This document shows positions 8,496-19,200 of a stretch of 58,145 nucleotides of DNA, piece by piece. The notes below the pieces were generated by a model that worked only from the letters and a program-made list of their open reading frames with translations, searched no databases and was not told the DNA's origin. The DNA lies in assembly GCA_001872455.1 (NCBI GenBank), contig MNXJ01000063.1:1-58145 (forward strand). The letters are read 5' to 3'. The translations under genes and the position numbers were made by a program. This DNA comes from Anaerolineae bacterium CG2_30_57_67 (GTDB lineage: Bacteria; Chloroflexota; Anaerolineae; Anaerolineales; Villigracilaceae). Position 1 is the first letter of the stretch. Each line of letters begins with the position of its first letter.

Positions 8496-9296
8496 GTGTC
8501 ATCAATCACTACCGATCAAGGTATCGTCCATTATGAGGTCTACGGGCGCGGACGACCAGTAATTTTGTTACATGGCTGGCTGGGCTCGTGGGGCCTCTGG
8601 CAAGAGACAATGGCCTATTTGGGCCGTTATTATCGCACCTATGCGTTGGATTTTTGGGGGTTTGGCGAATCAGGAAAGAAGCGCGATACTTATGCTGTGC
8701 AGGATTTTGTTGGTCTGGTAGACCAATTCATGGATCGTCTTGGCATTGCTCAGGCGCCGCTGGTTGGGCACAGCATGGGCGGCACTGTCAGTCTGGCAGT
8801 TGCAATTCAGTACCCGCAACGCGCGCGTAAAGTCATCGTTGTTGGCTCACCCATCGTTGGCTCATCACTGGCATTTCCCCTCAAATTAGCCGGATACCGT
8901 TTCATTGCCTTCTTTCTCTTCAATATGATGTGGGGCTTCCGCGCCGCCATGAAAGTTGCTTCTCCGTTCATTTGTTCTGACCCCAGCTTTCCGAAAATGA
9001 TGGATCGAGACTTGACCAGCACCACAATTGAATCCTTCTTGCGCAGCATTGCATCTCTGCGCCGCACCGACTTGCGCCCCATGCTTTCACAAATCAAAGT
9101 GCCGGTTATGGGCATGTACGGCGACCGCGACAACATCGTTAACCCGCGACAGTGGCAGCCCCTCGTGCAAGGCGTTCCACAAGCCAAAGTGGTACGCTGG
9201 GCGCGGGCGCAACACTTTGTCATGCTTGATACCCCGCAGGAATTTACGCAAACGCTCAAGGAATTTCTCGACGCCCCAGACGAGACGACAGCCTGA
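8496..9296 (+). CDS. alpha/beta hydrolase with intact triad
   Basis: A 266-residue hydrolase. The oxyanion region HGWLGSWGLW follows strand beta3; the nucleophile elbow GHSMGG gives Ser93; GDRD (about 206-209) supplies the acid and AQHFVMLD the histidine. The family includes esterases, haloperoxidase-like and C-C hydrolases; the substrate cannot be read from sequence. Initiation is at GTG 8496, with no in-frame ATG nearby. A TAGAAT hexamer ends 6 nt before the GTG, so an internal leaderless promoter is possible. It shares a stop-start overlap (TGATG) with the V4R gene. A paralogue with the same opening (GIVHYEV-x-GRGRPVI) ends the cluster at 21073-21858. Confidence 0.9.
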   Translation: MSSITTDQGIVHYEVYGRGRPVILLHGWLGSWGLWQETMAYLGRYYRTYALDFWGFGESGKKRDTYAVQDFVGLVDQFMDRLGIAQAPLVGHSMGGTVSLAVAIQYPQRARKVIVVGSPIVGSSLAFPLKLAGYRFIAFFLFNMMWGFRAAMKVASPFICSDPSFPKMMDRDLTSTTIESFLRSIASLRRTDLRPMLSQIKVPVMGMYGDRDNIVNPRQWQPLVQGVPQAKVVRWARAQHFVMLDTPQEFTQTLKEFLDAPDETTA

Positions 9297-9928
9297 TGAA
9301 TACTCCGAACCCAGAGTTTTTCTACCCAAACCGCATGGGGCGTATTCTCCTCCTGGCGATGGAGGAGATTTTGGGGGATGCCGCCCTAACAACCGTCCTC
9401 AACCTGGCTGGGGAACAACGTCAATTTGAATCCCTTCCGCCTCTGACACAGGCGTTGGAGTTCCCTTTTTCCACCGTTTCGCGGCTTCAATTTGCCCTGG
9501 AAGAACTTTACGGCCCCCGTGGTGGACGGGGGCTGTCTTTGCGTATTGGGCGCGCCTGCTTTTTGGGCGGCTTGCGCGAATTTGGGACTCATCTTGGGGT
9601 GGCCGATGCCGCTTTCCGCTTGCTCCCGCTTCAGACGAAATTGAAAATGGGCGCAAGCGCATTTTCTGGCTTGTTTAATAAAATCAGCGACCAGCGCGTG
9701 CGCCTGGAAGAAACCTCCAGCCAGATACTCTGGCATATTGAGCGTTGTCCGCTCTGCTGGGAGCGCCACGCTGAAGCCCCCGTTTGCCACCTGGCGGTAG
9801 GATTGTTGCAAGAATCGCTCTACTGGGTCAGCGGCGGCAAACTCTTCCATGTGGAGGAAATTGCCTGTCACGCTCGTGGCGATACTGATTGCGCCATTCT
9901 CATTGAAAAAAATCCCCTGGGAGGCTGA
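9296..9928 (+). CDS. V4R-domain protein
   Basis: A 210-residue protein whose C-terminal half (about 95-205) matches the V4R (4-vinyl reductase) small-molecule-binding domain, also found in the effector-binding part of XylR/DmpR-type regulators. The typical cysteine pattern is present: CPLC (151-154), PVCHLAVGLLQESLYW (C164), and EEIACHARGDTDC (C191 and C199). These may bind a metal or help hold the ligand pocket. No DNA-binding or catalytic domain is attached, so it is a candidate stand-alone sensor or carrier. It is translationally coupled to the hydrolase before it and lies 3 nt before the beta-helix gene, so the two flanking enzymes are plausible partners. Confidence 0.82.
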   Translation: MNTPNPEFFYPNRMGRILLLAMEEILGDAALTTVLNLAGEQRQFESLPPLTQALEFPFSTVSRLQFALEELYGPRGGRGLSLRIGRACFLGGLREFGTHLGVADAAFRLLPLQTKLKMGASAFSGLFNKISDQRVRLEETSSQILWHIERCPLCWERHAEAPVCHLAVGLLQESLYWVSGGKLFHVEEIACHARGDTDCAILIEKNPLGG

Positions 9929-9931
9929 GCC

Positions 9932-11206
9932 ATGCTAAAAATAATCCTTCAGGCGCAAAAAAAACTCTCCCCATTCAATGAGCGCGCGCGTGACTTGCGA
10001 ATTCAAAACACTCCGCTCTGGCTATTGCAGCGTGACGCTCTGGCGCCGTATACCTCGCGCGAGCAGGAAGTACCTGCCAATGCGCGTATGCCGATTTCGC
10101 ATGAGCCAATGATTGTCTACCGCGACAATCTCTTCTTCGACCCCCCTTACATCCGCGCTTTTATGGAAACCGCTTTGCGCAAGAACCGCCCGGTACGCGC
10201 TGCTTTTGCGCTGGATGACCCCGCTTTCCGTGAACACGCCCTGCCACTTTCCACATCTTACACCCCAGCTGGAAACCTGTACCTGGCTGATTTGTGGTAT
10301 TACCCTGAAGGCCCGGTGGCCGACCCTGAACCGTTGGTGGTTGATTTACAGTCGCGCGAAGTCGGCTACTATCACGTCCCATCCTATATGGCTGGTCAGC
10401 GTGGCAACCTGATCTTTCATGTACCCCAGCGTGCCATGATGTCCATTGATTGCTGGACGCATATTTTCATTGCCGACGTTGTTTTTGGCCTCTTTAAACG
10501 CGCCAACCGGGTTGAACTACAACTCAATAACGACTTGGCTTTCAAACTTAAAGTACTTGGCAAAGCCGTTTATGAGGGTCGTCAGGTGTTGGAATGTTCT
10601 GAACTGGTCACCATCGGCAAAAACTGCGTCATTGACCCGCACGCCATCATTCATGGCCCGACCACCATTGGCGATAACGTCACCGTTGGCGCCGGCGCGG
10701 TGATTGAAAACTGTATTATCGGCAATGATGTCAATGTTTCGCAAGGCTGTCAACTGATGCTTTCAGTGGTGGGCGATGGTACTTTTCTGCCCTTCCGCGC
10801 CGCCTTATTTATGACCACCATCATGGAAAATTCGATGGTGGCGCAAAATACCTGCCTGCAAATGTGCGTGATCGGGCGCAACACATTTTTGGGAGCAGGC
10901 TCAACCTTCACTGACTATAATTTAATCCCGGCCCCCATTCGTGCGCTCGATGGCAACGACCAGTTGAAAAATTCCAACCGCCCGGTACTGGGAGGTTGTG
11001 TCGGACACAACTGCCGCATTGGCGCGGGCATGATTATCTTCCCAGCGCGCACAATAGAATCAGATGTCGTTCTGGCCGCCTCGCGCGAACGTCGTGTAGT
11101 TGACCGCGATGTTAAATTTGCCGATAGCGACCATCACAAACTCAAAAATGCCAGTCAACATACGGTGCTGTACCGTCCTCAACAGCCCGAGTCTGACTCA
11201 TGGTAA
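9932..11206 (+). CDS. left-handed beta-helix (hexapeptide repeat) protein
   Basis: 424 residues. About 1-215 is a mixed domain I do not recognise. About 220-400 is a left-handed parallel beta-helix built from hexapeptide turns (IGKNCVIDPHAIIHGPTTIG, VTVGAGAVIENCIIG, CVIGRNTFLGAGSTF, IGAGMIIFPARTI). Such helices form trimeric acyl- or sugar-nucleotide transferases (LpxA, GlmU, LpxD) and some carbonic anhydrases. The overall plan of an N-terminal domain followed by a helix recalls GlmU, but I see no GlmU pyrophosphorylase signature. A transferase role acting on an acyl or sugar group is inferred. The gene lies 3 nt after the V4R gene and 3 nt before the acyl-ACP reductase-like gene. Confidence 0.8.
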   Translation: MLKIILQAQKKLSPFNERARDLRIQNTPLWLLQRDALAPYTSREQEVPANARMPISHEPMIVYRDNLFFDPPYIRAFMETALRKNRPVRAAFALDDPAFREHALPLSTSYTPAGNLYLADLWYYPEGPVADPEPLVVDLQSREVGYYHVPSYMAGQRGNLIFHVPQRAMMSIDCWTHIFIADVVFGLFKRANRVELQLNNDLAFKLKVLGKAVYEGRQVLECSELVTIGKNCVIDPHAIIHGPTTIGDNVTVGAGAVIENCIIGNDVNVSQGCQLMLSVVGDGTFLPFRAALFMTTIMENSMVAQNTCLQMCVIGRNTFLGAGSTFTDYNLIPAPIRALDGNDQLKNSNRPVLGGCVGHNCRIGAGMIIFPARTIESDVVLAASRERRVVDRDVKFADSDHHKLKNASQHTVLYRPQQPESDSW

Positions 11207-11209
11207 TTC

Positions 11210-12295
11210 ATGGACACTTTTGCCTTCATTATTCATCCAATTGACCCCAAGCGAGATGTCAGCCGAAAATATCCACTGTTAGGAAAAATTTTTAGCGAAA
11301 ATCAGATCAACTTTTTTTCAACCTTTTTCCCGCCAGTTTACATTTCTGAAATCACTGGAATTACATCTGCATCTACTGGCAAGGAAATCAAAGGTTGGTT
11401 TGTGGCTTGCCCGTTCACCCCGCGGCGCATGTTAGAATTGCCAGAGCCGATGGTTTACCGCAAAATCATCCAGACCGGGCGAATGGCAGAACGCCTGGGC
11501 GCGCAAATGCTTGGATTGGGAGCTTTCACCTCGGTTGTGGGTGATGCCGGACTGACCATTGCCCGCGCACTGAATGTTCCCGTTACCACCGGCGACGCCT
11601 ACACCGTTTCGATGGCGGTTCAAGCGATACGCGAGGCCGCCCACCAAATGGAAATTCCGCTCGAATCGGCAACTGCCGCCGTCGTTGGCGCTACCGGAGC
11701 AATTGGAAGAGTTTGTGCAGAACTTCTCGCAGATGCCGTAGGTGAGTTATACTTAATAGGTCGCAACATTGAAATGTTGGCAGCCTTGCGCGAACAATGG
11801 CAACCACATTGCCGCGCGCGCTTGCGCATCAGCGCAGACATGGATGTGCTTTCGCAGGCGCAACTGGTTTTGACCGTTACCAGCGCCGTCCACGACGTCA
11901 TCCGCCCTGAGAATCTTCAGCCGGGTAGTGTTGTCTGTGATGTCGCCCGCCCTCGTGATGTTTCTGCAATGGTGGCTGCTGCGCGAGACGATATACTTGT
12001 GATTGATGGCGGCATGGTGGATGTGCCAGGCTGTGTTGATTTTCATTTCAATTTTGGCTTTCCAGAAGGCAAGGCCTATGCTTGCATGGCCGAAACCATA
12101 GCCCTGACACTGGAAGGCCGTTTTGAAGATTACACCCTTGGAAAAGAGATTTCCCGCACCCGGGTGGATGAAATTACCGAAATCGCCACCCGGCACGGTT
12201 TTCGTCTTAGCGGCTTCCGTTCTTTTGAGCGCGAAGTCACAGCGGAACAAATCGACGTTGTACGTCGCAAGGCGCTCGCCAGCAAGCGACGCTAA
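11210..12295 (+). CDS. homologue of long-chain acyl-ACP reductase (cyanobacterial AAR type)
   Basis: 361 residues, close to the usual length (about 340) of cyanobacterial acyl-ACP reductase, which reduces fatty acyl-ACP to fatty aldehyde with NADPH. Shared features are the GLGAFTSVVGDAG segment (102-114), TTGDAYTVSMAVQAI (126-140), the Rossmann loop VVGATGAIGR (158-167), VIDGGMVDVPGCVDFHFNFG (264-283) and KAYACMAETIALTLEG (288-303). Cys292 sits where the acyl-thioester cysteine of AAR lies (QMFACFAES in cyanobacteria). No aldehyde-deformylating oxygenase gene is nearby, so alkanes are not implied. The family is often labelled shikimate or amino acid dehydrogenase, but the cysteine argues for an acyl reductase. 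Substrate is unproven. It is tightly spaced in the cluster. Confidence 0.78.
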   Translation: MDTFAFIIHPIDPKRDVSRKYPLLGKIFSENQINFFSTFFPPVYISEITGITSASTGKEIKGWFVACPFTPRRMLELPEPMVYRKIIQTGRMAERLGAQMLGLGAFTSVVGDAGLTIARALNVPVTTGDAYTVSMAVQAIREAAHQMEIPLESATAAVVGATGAIGRVCAELLADAVGELYLIGRNIEMLAALREQWQPHCRARLRISADMDVLSQAQLVLTVTSAVHDVIRPENLQPGSVVCDVARPRDVSAMVAAARDDILVIDGGMVDVPGCVDFHFNFGFPEGKAYACMAETIALTLEGRFEDYTLGKEISRTRVDEITEIATRHGFRLSGFRSFEREVTAEQIDVVRRKALASKRR

Positions 12296-12313
12296 ATTTT
12301 TTGGAGGCTCGTT

Positions 12314-13219
12314 ATGGGAAAAGCCCGTCTGTTGATTACCGAAGATGATGTAGACATCTCCAACATGCTAAAAATTTACTTCACCGGCTTGGGCTACGAG
12401 GTGGATGTCGCCATGCGCGGATCAGAAGCGCTGGAAAAAACCCGTCAGGTGTTGCCTCATCTGATTGTGCTGGATATCATGCTGCCGGATATTGATGGCT
12501 ATGAAGTCTGCCGCAATCTGCGTACTAGCACGCGCACCAGCCATATCCCGGTCATCTTCCTCACACAGAAAGATGAGCGCAGTGACCGCTTGCAAGGATT
12601 GGAACTGGGCGCGGATGATTACATCACCAAACCTTTTGACATTGAAGAATTGAAACTGCGCGTTCAGGGCGCCATCCGCCGCTCGGAGCGTGAAAGCCTG
12701 ACAGACCCGCGTTCCGGCCTGCCAGCAGGACGCCTCATCGAGGAACAGCTGCGCAAAATTATCCGTGAAAAAGGCTGGGCATTCCTCGATTTGCGCATCA
12801 ACAACTTTGTTGCCTTTAAAGATGTTTATGGTTTTGTTGCGGGCGACGATGTTTTGCGCTTTGCTGGAATGCTGATTGGTGAAGTGTTGGATGAGATTGG
12901 TACTTCAGGCGATTTTATTGGGCACGCCGGGGATGACAACTTCATCATCATCACCACCGAGGCCACCGCTGCTGCTATTCGTCAACGCCTGAAAGACCGC
13001 TTTGCCGAAGAAGTGCAGACGCACTACAACTTCATGGACCGTCAGCAGGGCTTCATCATGGTTCTTAACGCTGAAGGACAAACTGAAAAATTCCCACTAA
13101 TGTCTCTGGCGGTTGGCATTGTTGCCCCTGCGCAGCAATCGTTTGCCGATATTCGGGAAATTACCGAAATGGCCGCCGAAGCGCGTCGTCAGGATGTGGG
13201 GAACGCCCCAAAAGGATAA
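12314..13219 (+). CDS. response regulator with degenerate GGDEF domain
   Basis: 301 residues. REC domain 1 to about 120: acidic pair ED(D) at 10-12, phosphoacceptor Asp54 in VLDIMLPD, Thr84 and Lys106 in YITKPFD. The C-terminal domain (about 128-295) follows the GGDEF fold (DPRSGLPAGRLIEEQL, then LRINNFVAFKDVYG), but the active-site GGDEF is AGDDN (205-209). It is therefore unlikely to make cyclic di-GMP and may act as a nucleotide sensor or protein-binding output. ATG follows GGAGGCTCGTT. It lies 9 nt before the giant kinase gene and is a likely phosphotransfer partner. Confidence 0.9.
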   Translation: MGKARLLITEDDVDISNMLKIYFTGLGYEVDVAMRGSEALEKTRQVLPHLIVLDIMLPDIDGYEVCRNLRTSTRTSHIPVIFLTQKDERSDRLQGLELGADDYITKPFDIEELKLRVQGAIRRSERESLTDPRSGLPAGRLIEEQLRKIIREKGWAFLDLRINNFVAFKDVYGFVAGDDVLRFAGMLIGEVLDEIGTSGDFIGHAGDDNFIIITTEATAAAIRQRLKDRFAEEVQTHYNFMDRQQGFIMVLNAEGQTEKFPLMSLAVGIVAPAQQSFADIREITEMAAEARRQDVGNAPKG

Positions 13220-13228
13220 AGATCGTTC

Positions 13229-16200
13229 ATGCTTGGGCAACCGCTTGCCATCGGCACTGGCTTTCTGCTCTTTGGACTGGCGTTTATCTTGCTGGCCTGG
13301 TCGCTTTTGCGAATTGTTCCTCGCGTGCGACCCGCTTTGCGGGAGATGACGCCCCAGTCCTTTGTTAAGGTTAAAAGCCATCAGGACGCAATTTTGGTGG
13401 TTCAGGCGGGGGGACGAGTTTCCTTCTTAAACGAGATTGCGCGCGAGTGGTTTGACCTATCGGAGGGGGAATATCCGGGCATTGAGCGTATGAGTCGACG
13501 GGTGCGCCCCGGAGAAGTTTTCTTTGAAATCTGCGCGGCTGAAGGTCAGGCGCGTTTTTCCATTAATGGCAGTTTGGTAGATGCCACTTCTTACAACATC
13601 CCAGGCGCCAATCCCTCTATTTTGGTGACGATTCGCGCCGCCGGCGGCGCGATGTCACCGTCTGAAGGGGATACGTTTTCATCTGCTACGTTGCAAACGA
13701 TTGCTGAATTCGGCAGAGAAGTTGCCTCCAATCTCAACCTTGAAGCGACGTTGGAAACAACACTGACTCACATCGAACAGCTTGTTCCAGTTGATTTTAT
13801 CGAAGTAAAAGTACGAAATGCTGCGGGGGGGGTATTTACACCGTATAGCCTGGTCGGACCGGCGGGTTCAACGCGCACTTTGCAACCCAGCTCTGACAGC
13901 CAGTTTGGCGAATATGAGACTTTTTTGATTAAAGAAAAACGTGAGCTTTTTCTTCCGGATACCCGCGTTCCGGCATTGGCGCGTTTTGACCCGAAAGCCG
14001 GTCGTCTGGCTCCAATGGGTTCCTACATTGGCTTGCCATTAATCAGCGCTGGCGATATGGTTGGATTGCTTGAGGTGGGTGTTATCCCGGTGAATGGTTT
14101 TGCCGAAGATGATTTGCGCTTGCTGCGCATGGTTAGTGCGCAGGCGGCCATCGCCATTCGCAATGCCTTGACCTACGAAGACCAGCAACGCTGGACATCT
14201 CAATTGCTTGGGTTAACCAATCTTTCGCAAACGGTTGGCACGTTGCGTGATATCAAAGAACTTTTTCCCGGCCTGGTTGCGGGCATTGCATCCCTTTTTG
14301 ATGTCAATATTCTGGGCTTTTTGCTTTACGATGAACAGCGCCGTACGCTGGATGCGCAGGACCCCTTTGAAGGGCTTTCCAGCCAGTTCGTGGGCATTTA
14401 CCGCATCACTGTACCCGCCAACAGTTCGGCAGAGAAGCGCATTTTTAGTCAGGAACTTGTCACCAGTCTGGACGCTTCGCAAGACCCGGTGTGGGCTGAG
14501 TTGGGATTGCAGGACCTGTCGCAGGCCGCCAGTATGCGCGATACCACCCTCTCGCCGCTGGTTTCTGCCGGGCGATTTCTGGGATTTTTACAACTCTCCA
14601 ACCACAAACATGGAAACATTGCGCTTGCCCCTGATGAATTACGCCTGTTGAATTTGGTTACCAGCCAGGCGGCGGCCATCATTGACAATGCCTTGCTGGT
14701 GCAACAGGCGCGTCAGCGCAACCAACGCGCCGAGTCACTCCGTCGGATTGCCAATCTGGTAAGTTCCAACGCATCTCTGGATGAAATCCTACATTACTCT
14801 GTCAATGAGTCAGCCCGTCTGCTCCAGGCAGATTTTGCTTCGCTCTTTTTGCTGGACGAGGAGGAAGGCACCTTGCGCGCGCATCTCCCGTCCATTTATG
14901 GCGTGGAAGCAAACGAAAATGATGAAATTGCGCGGTTGGATATCAGACCGGCGCTTTTTCACCTGACAGTCGCCGGTAGTCAACGCCCCTTCCTTTCTGG
15001 CAACCTTTCCAGCGATCGGCGCGTCTTACCGATGTACCGGGCTTTTATCCGCCGGCTGAAGGTCGAATCTAGTATCAACGTTCCGCTGGTGGCGCACGGG
15101 CAAGGGATTGGCGAAATGATGTTCAGCGCCTGCGCCCCAGATTTGTTTAACAATTATGACCTGCAAGTTGCCTCTACCATTGCCAGCCAGTTGGCGGTTG
15201 CCATCGAAAACGCTCGCCACGGCGGCAGCTCTGGGGCTGAGATTTCACATCCTCAGACTGACCAGACGACCAGCATTATTCGAGTGGCGCGTGAGCTCAA
15301 TACCACCACCGACTTACGTGAGCAGTTGCGGATTCTCTACGATGAAGTTTTGAAAATCTCAGGCGCTGATTGTGGATCAGCTTTCTTGTTTGAAGAACAC
15401 CTGGCGTCAACCGCCGAACGCCAGGTGAGTATGTTTTTTGGGCATGCGATGACCGGAGGCATGACCAAACGCGCAACACGCGCCATTGAGTCCCACGCCC
15501 CGTTGTTGTGGACCGATTTTAACCAGGAGCTGCCGCACGATGGTGTCAAAGCAACCTTGTTGATGCCCGTTTTTTACCAGGAAAACACTTTCGGCCTGAT
15601 CGAACTGCACAGCGCTAACCCGGCTTGCTTTACCGATGACATTCAGTCTGCCGTCCGCGCGGTTGCGGTGCAGGCCGCGCTGGCGGTAGGAAATACAGTG
15701 CGTTATCGTGAGCAGCAACATCGTGTCGAAACGATGCGGCGTCGCGTTGAAGCGCTTAACCAATTATTTGAAACCTCGCGCAGCCTGCGGGCAGAATCGG
15801 AACTGGAAAACGCTTTGCAGGCGATTGCCCGGGGCATTCAGCGCGCAACCCCGTTTCAGATTGTGCTGATTAGTTTGCTGGAACCTCAGACCGGGTTGTT
15901 GCGCCGTGTGGTTGGCGCGGGCATTAGCCCCGAAACTTTTGCTACTTTGCAGGCGCACCAGCAACCCTGGGCATCTGTGGCGCAATTGCTGAAACCTCAG
16001 TTTGAAATTGGTGACTTGTTCTTCATCCCCAATGACCAGATGCCTTTGGTGCCAAGTGAAGTTCAAATGATTACGGTCACGTCTTCGACGAGCGAAGCCC
16101 CGAACTCTTGGAATCCCGATGACATGCTTGTCATTCCAATTTACGACCGAAACGACTCCCCGTTAGGGTTGATTAGCGTGGACGCGCCCCGCGATGGACA

Positions 16201-19200
16201 ACGTCCCGACCGCATCACCCTGGAGTTACTGGAAGGGCTTGCCTTGCAGGCCGCGTTGACCATTGCTGGTGGTCAGCGGTTGAGCGCTTTGCACGGTGAT
16301 ATGGACTTGCTCAACATGGAAGTAGACCGCCAAAAGAGCCTGGTCGGCTTCAGCCAGCGTAGTTTACCCATGCTCCTGCACAAAGATCTGGAACAAACTA
16401 TTTCCATCAGCGACCTCAATCAGCGTGGAATGCACATCCGCGCCGGATTGCAGTTGACAGAAGCCATCAGCCGCCAGGTGGACGCTTCTTCGGCGCTGCT
16501 CACCCTTGGGCAACAAATTCTTGCCAGTTTTGATATGACTGTCGCGCTGGTCGCCAAGGAAACGCCCGAAGGCCCGCGCATTATTCACATGTTGGGGAGT
16601 TTGCCGCGCGGCGCCAACCCAGACGCCATGTTCGGCCAGCGCAACCCGCTGCGCACCTGCCTGCAGGGCGGTGAAACCATCATCTCGGCCAATGTGGATG
16701 AAGACGAAACATGGCATGATACGCCTTTTTTGACCGCTATCAAAGCGAGATCGTTCATTGCCATTCCAGTTGTCATCAACAATCATCCGATTGCGGCGGT
16801 GCTGGCAGTGGATACTGAAGCCATGCCCACGCTTTCGTCCGATGACCGCCAGGTCTATTTTCAAATTAGCCGTCAGGTCTCGATTATTCTGCAAAATATC
16901 AGCCTGCTAAGCGAGACCCGTCAGCGTTTGGAAGAAGTCAACCTGCTGTTGGATTTCAGCCGCCGCTTGAGCGGCCTCAACCCGACCGAGATTTTACAGA
17001 CCCTGCTGGAAAGCGCCTTGCGCGTGGTCAATGCCGCCCATGCCGGTTTTGTCTTGTTGTGGGACGCGCGCGAAGAAGCCCTTTTGCCACAGGCCGCCTC
17101 CAGCTATGCAGATAACGAAAATATCCTTTCCATCCCTTACCGGATGGGCGAAGGCTTGCCGGGACGCGTGTTTGAAGAGCGCCAGCCGCGCCGGGTGGAT
17201 GAGATTAATTTCGCCGCTGATTACAACCTGCCTGCCGAACAATTACTCAAATACCGCAAGGCCACTGGTGGGCGCTTGCCCGTTTCCAGCATCTTAATTC
17301 CCATTCAGACCAGTCAGCGCAATTTGGGCATCGTCGTGCTGGATAATTTCAACGCGGTGGCGGCTTTTCGCGCCGATGACGAAGCCATTCTGCTCTCCCT
17401 CACCCAGCAGGTTGCGCTCTCGCTCGAAAATGTACGCCTTGTTCAGGCCACCCAGGAGCGCGCCGGACAGTTGCAGGCGCTTAACGCGGTCGCATCCACC
17501 ATCAGTTCATCGCTCAAACGCGAGGAATTAATTGCCTCCCTGCTTGATCGTCTGAAAGCCGTGATTGCCTACGATACAGCCATCCTTTGGCTGCGCCAGG
17601 AAAACCGCATGATTGTGGCAGAAGCCAGCGGTTTTGCCGATGACGAAGACCGCAAAGGCATCTCGGTGGATGTGGACGACAGTGTTCTACTGAAAGAAAT
17701 GACCCGTTCTGGTCAGGCGATTTCGGTTGGCGATGTGCGCTCCGACCAGCGTTTCCCCACACTGGTAGAGGCCACCCACCTCTCCTGGCTGGGCGTTCCG
17801 CTGATTGCCAAAGGCGAAGTGATTGGTGTGATCGCCGTTGAGAAACAGGAAGCCAACTTCTATAGCCGCGAACAAGTGCAATTGGCGGCCACTTTTGCCA
17901 GCCAGGCAGCGGTAGCGCTTGAAAATGCCAATCTCTTTGAAGAAAGTCTGCGCCGCGCCGCTGAACTGGACGAACGTTCACAACGCCTGGCATTGCTCAA
18001 CCAATTCTCATTTGACCTGAGCGCCTCGCTGAATACGGACCAGGTTTTGCATCTGACTGCCAATCAGTTGATGCGCGCCTTGTCGGCAGAGCGCGCCATG
18101 CTGATTTTGCTTGACCGTAACGGCAAGAACTCTCTGTTGAGTGTTTTACCCGATGAAACCGACCAGCCTGCCATCTACCGCACCTTGCCGGGTTCACCGA
18201 TGTTGGAACATCTGCGCCAGTCGCAGACGGTGTATACGGCGGAAGACATCACCACGCAGGCAGACCTGGCCTCTTTAACGGAATTCATGCCCCAGGCACG
18301 CGCCCTGCTCGCGTTGCCGATTTCCACCAGCCGGAACATCTACGCTATTTTGGTGCAGAGCGCCCTCCCGCGCCGCTTCTCCTCCACTGAAATTGAACTG
18401 ACACGTACGCTTGGAAACCAGGCCGGTATCGCTCTTGAAAACGCCGATTTGTATCAATCCACATTGGCAACTGCGGAACGTCTGGGAATTTTGAATCAGG
18501 TCTCAGCAGAAATCAACGCCAAGTTAGACCCGGAACAAATTTACGTTTCCATCCAGGAAGCAATTCGTAAACTGATGCCGGTTGACGCGTTTATTGTGGC
18601 GATTTTGGATGAAAACCAGGGTGATATTGACGCGGCTTATGTGATGGACATGGGCCAGCGTATCAGCGGTGTGCGTTTGTCGCTCGGGCAGGGGCTTAGC
18701 GGCAGCGTCATTGCCACCGGCCAACCCCTGATGACAATGGACGCTGCCGAAGCAGATCTGCGCGGCGGCGTGACAATTGGCGAAAAAGGTACGCCGCATT
18801 CCATTATTGCTGTTCCAATGCTTTCGGGCAGCAAAGTGATTGGCGTACTTTCTGCACAGAGTTATCAGTTTAATGCCTACGCCGATGCCGATTTGCAAAT
18901 TTTGGGTACGTTGGCGAACCAGGCCTCCGTTGCCATTCTGAATGGCCGTTTGTTTAGCGAAACCCAGCAATTGGCCGCCACCCTCGAACAACGCGTGGTA
19001 GACCGTACCGCTGAACTGGCGCACGAACAGCGCAATACTGAAACCCTTTTGCGAATTTTGACCGAAGTTTCGGCCAGCCTCGATCTCGACCGCGCGTTAG
19101 GGCGCACGCTGGCGCTCCTGAACGATGCTTTGGGCGCGGAACAGGGCACCATCATGCTTCTGCACCCTGAAGATAATATGTTGCATTATCGCGCCGGCTA

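Noticed and set aside
11210-12295. Shikimate or amino acid dehydrogenase as the function of this gene
   Set aside because: It has the Rossmann fold, but the length, the GLGAFTS segment and the Cys292 motif fit acyl-ACP reductase better; shikimate-binding motifs were not seen.
11210-12295. Alkane biosynthesis operon
   Set aside because: No aldehyde-deformylating oxygenase gene (ferritin-like, EXXH) is in the window.
12314-13219. Active diguanylate cyclase
   Set aside because: GGDEF is replaced by AGDDN.
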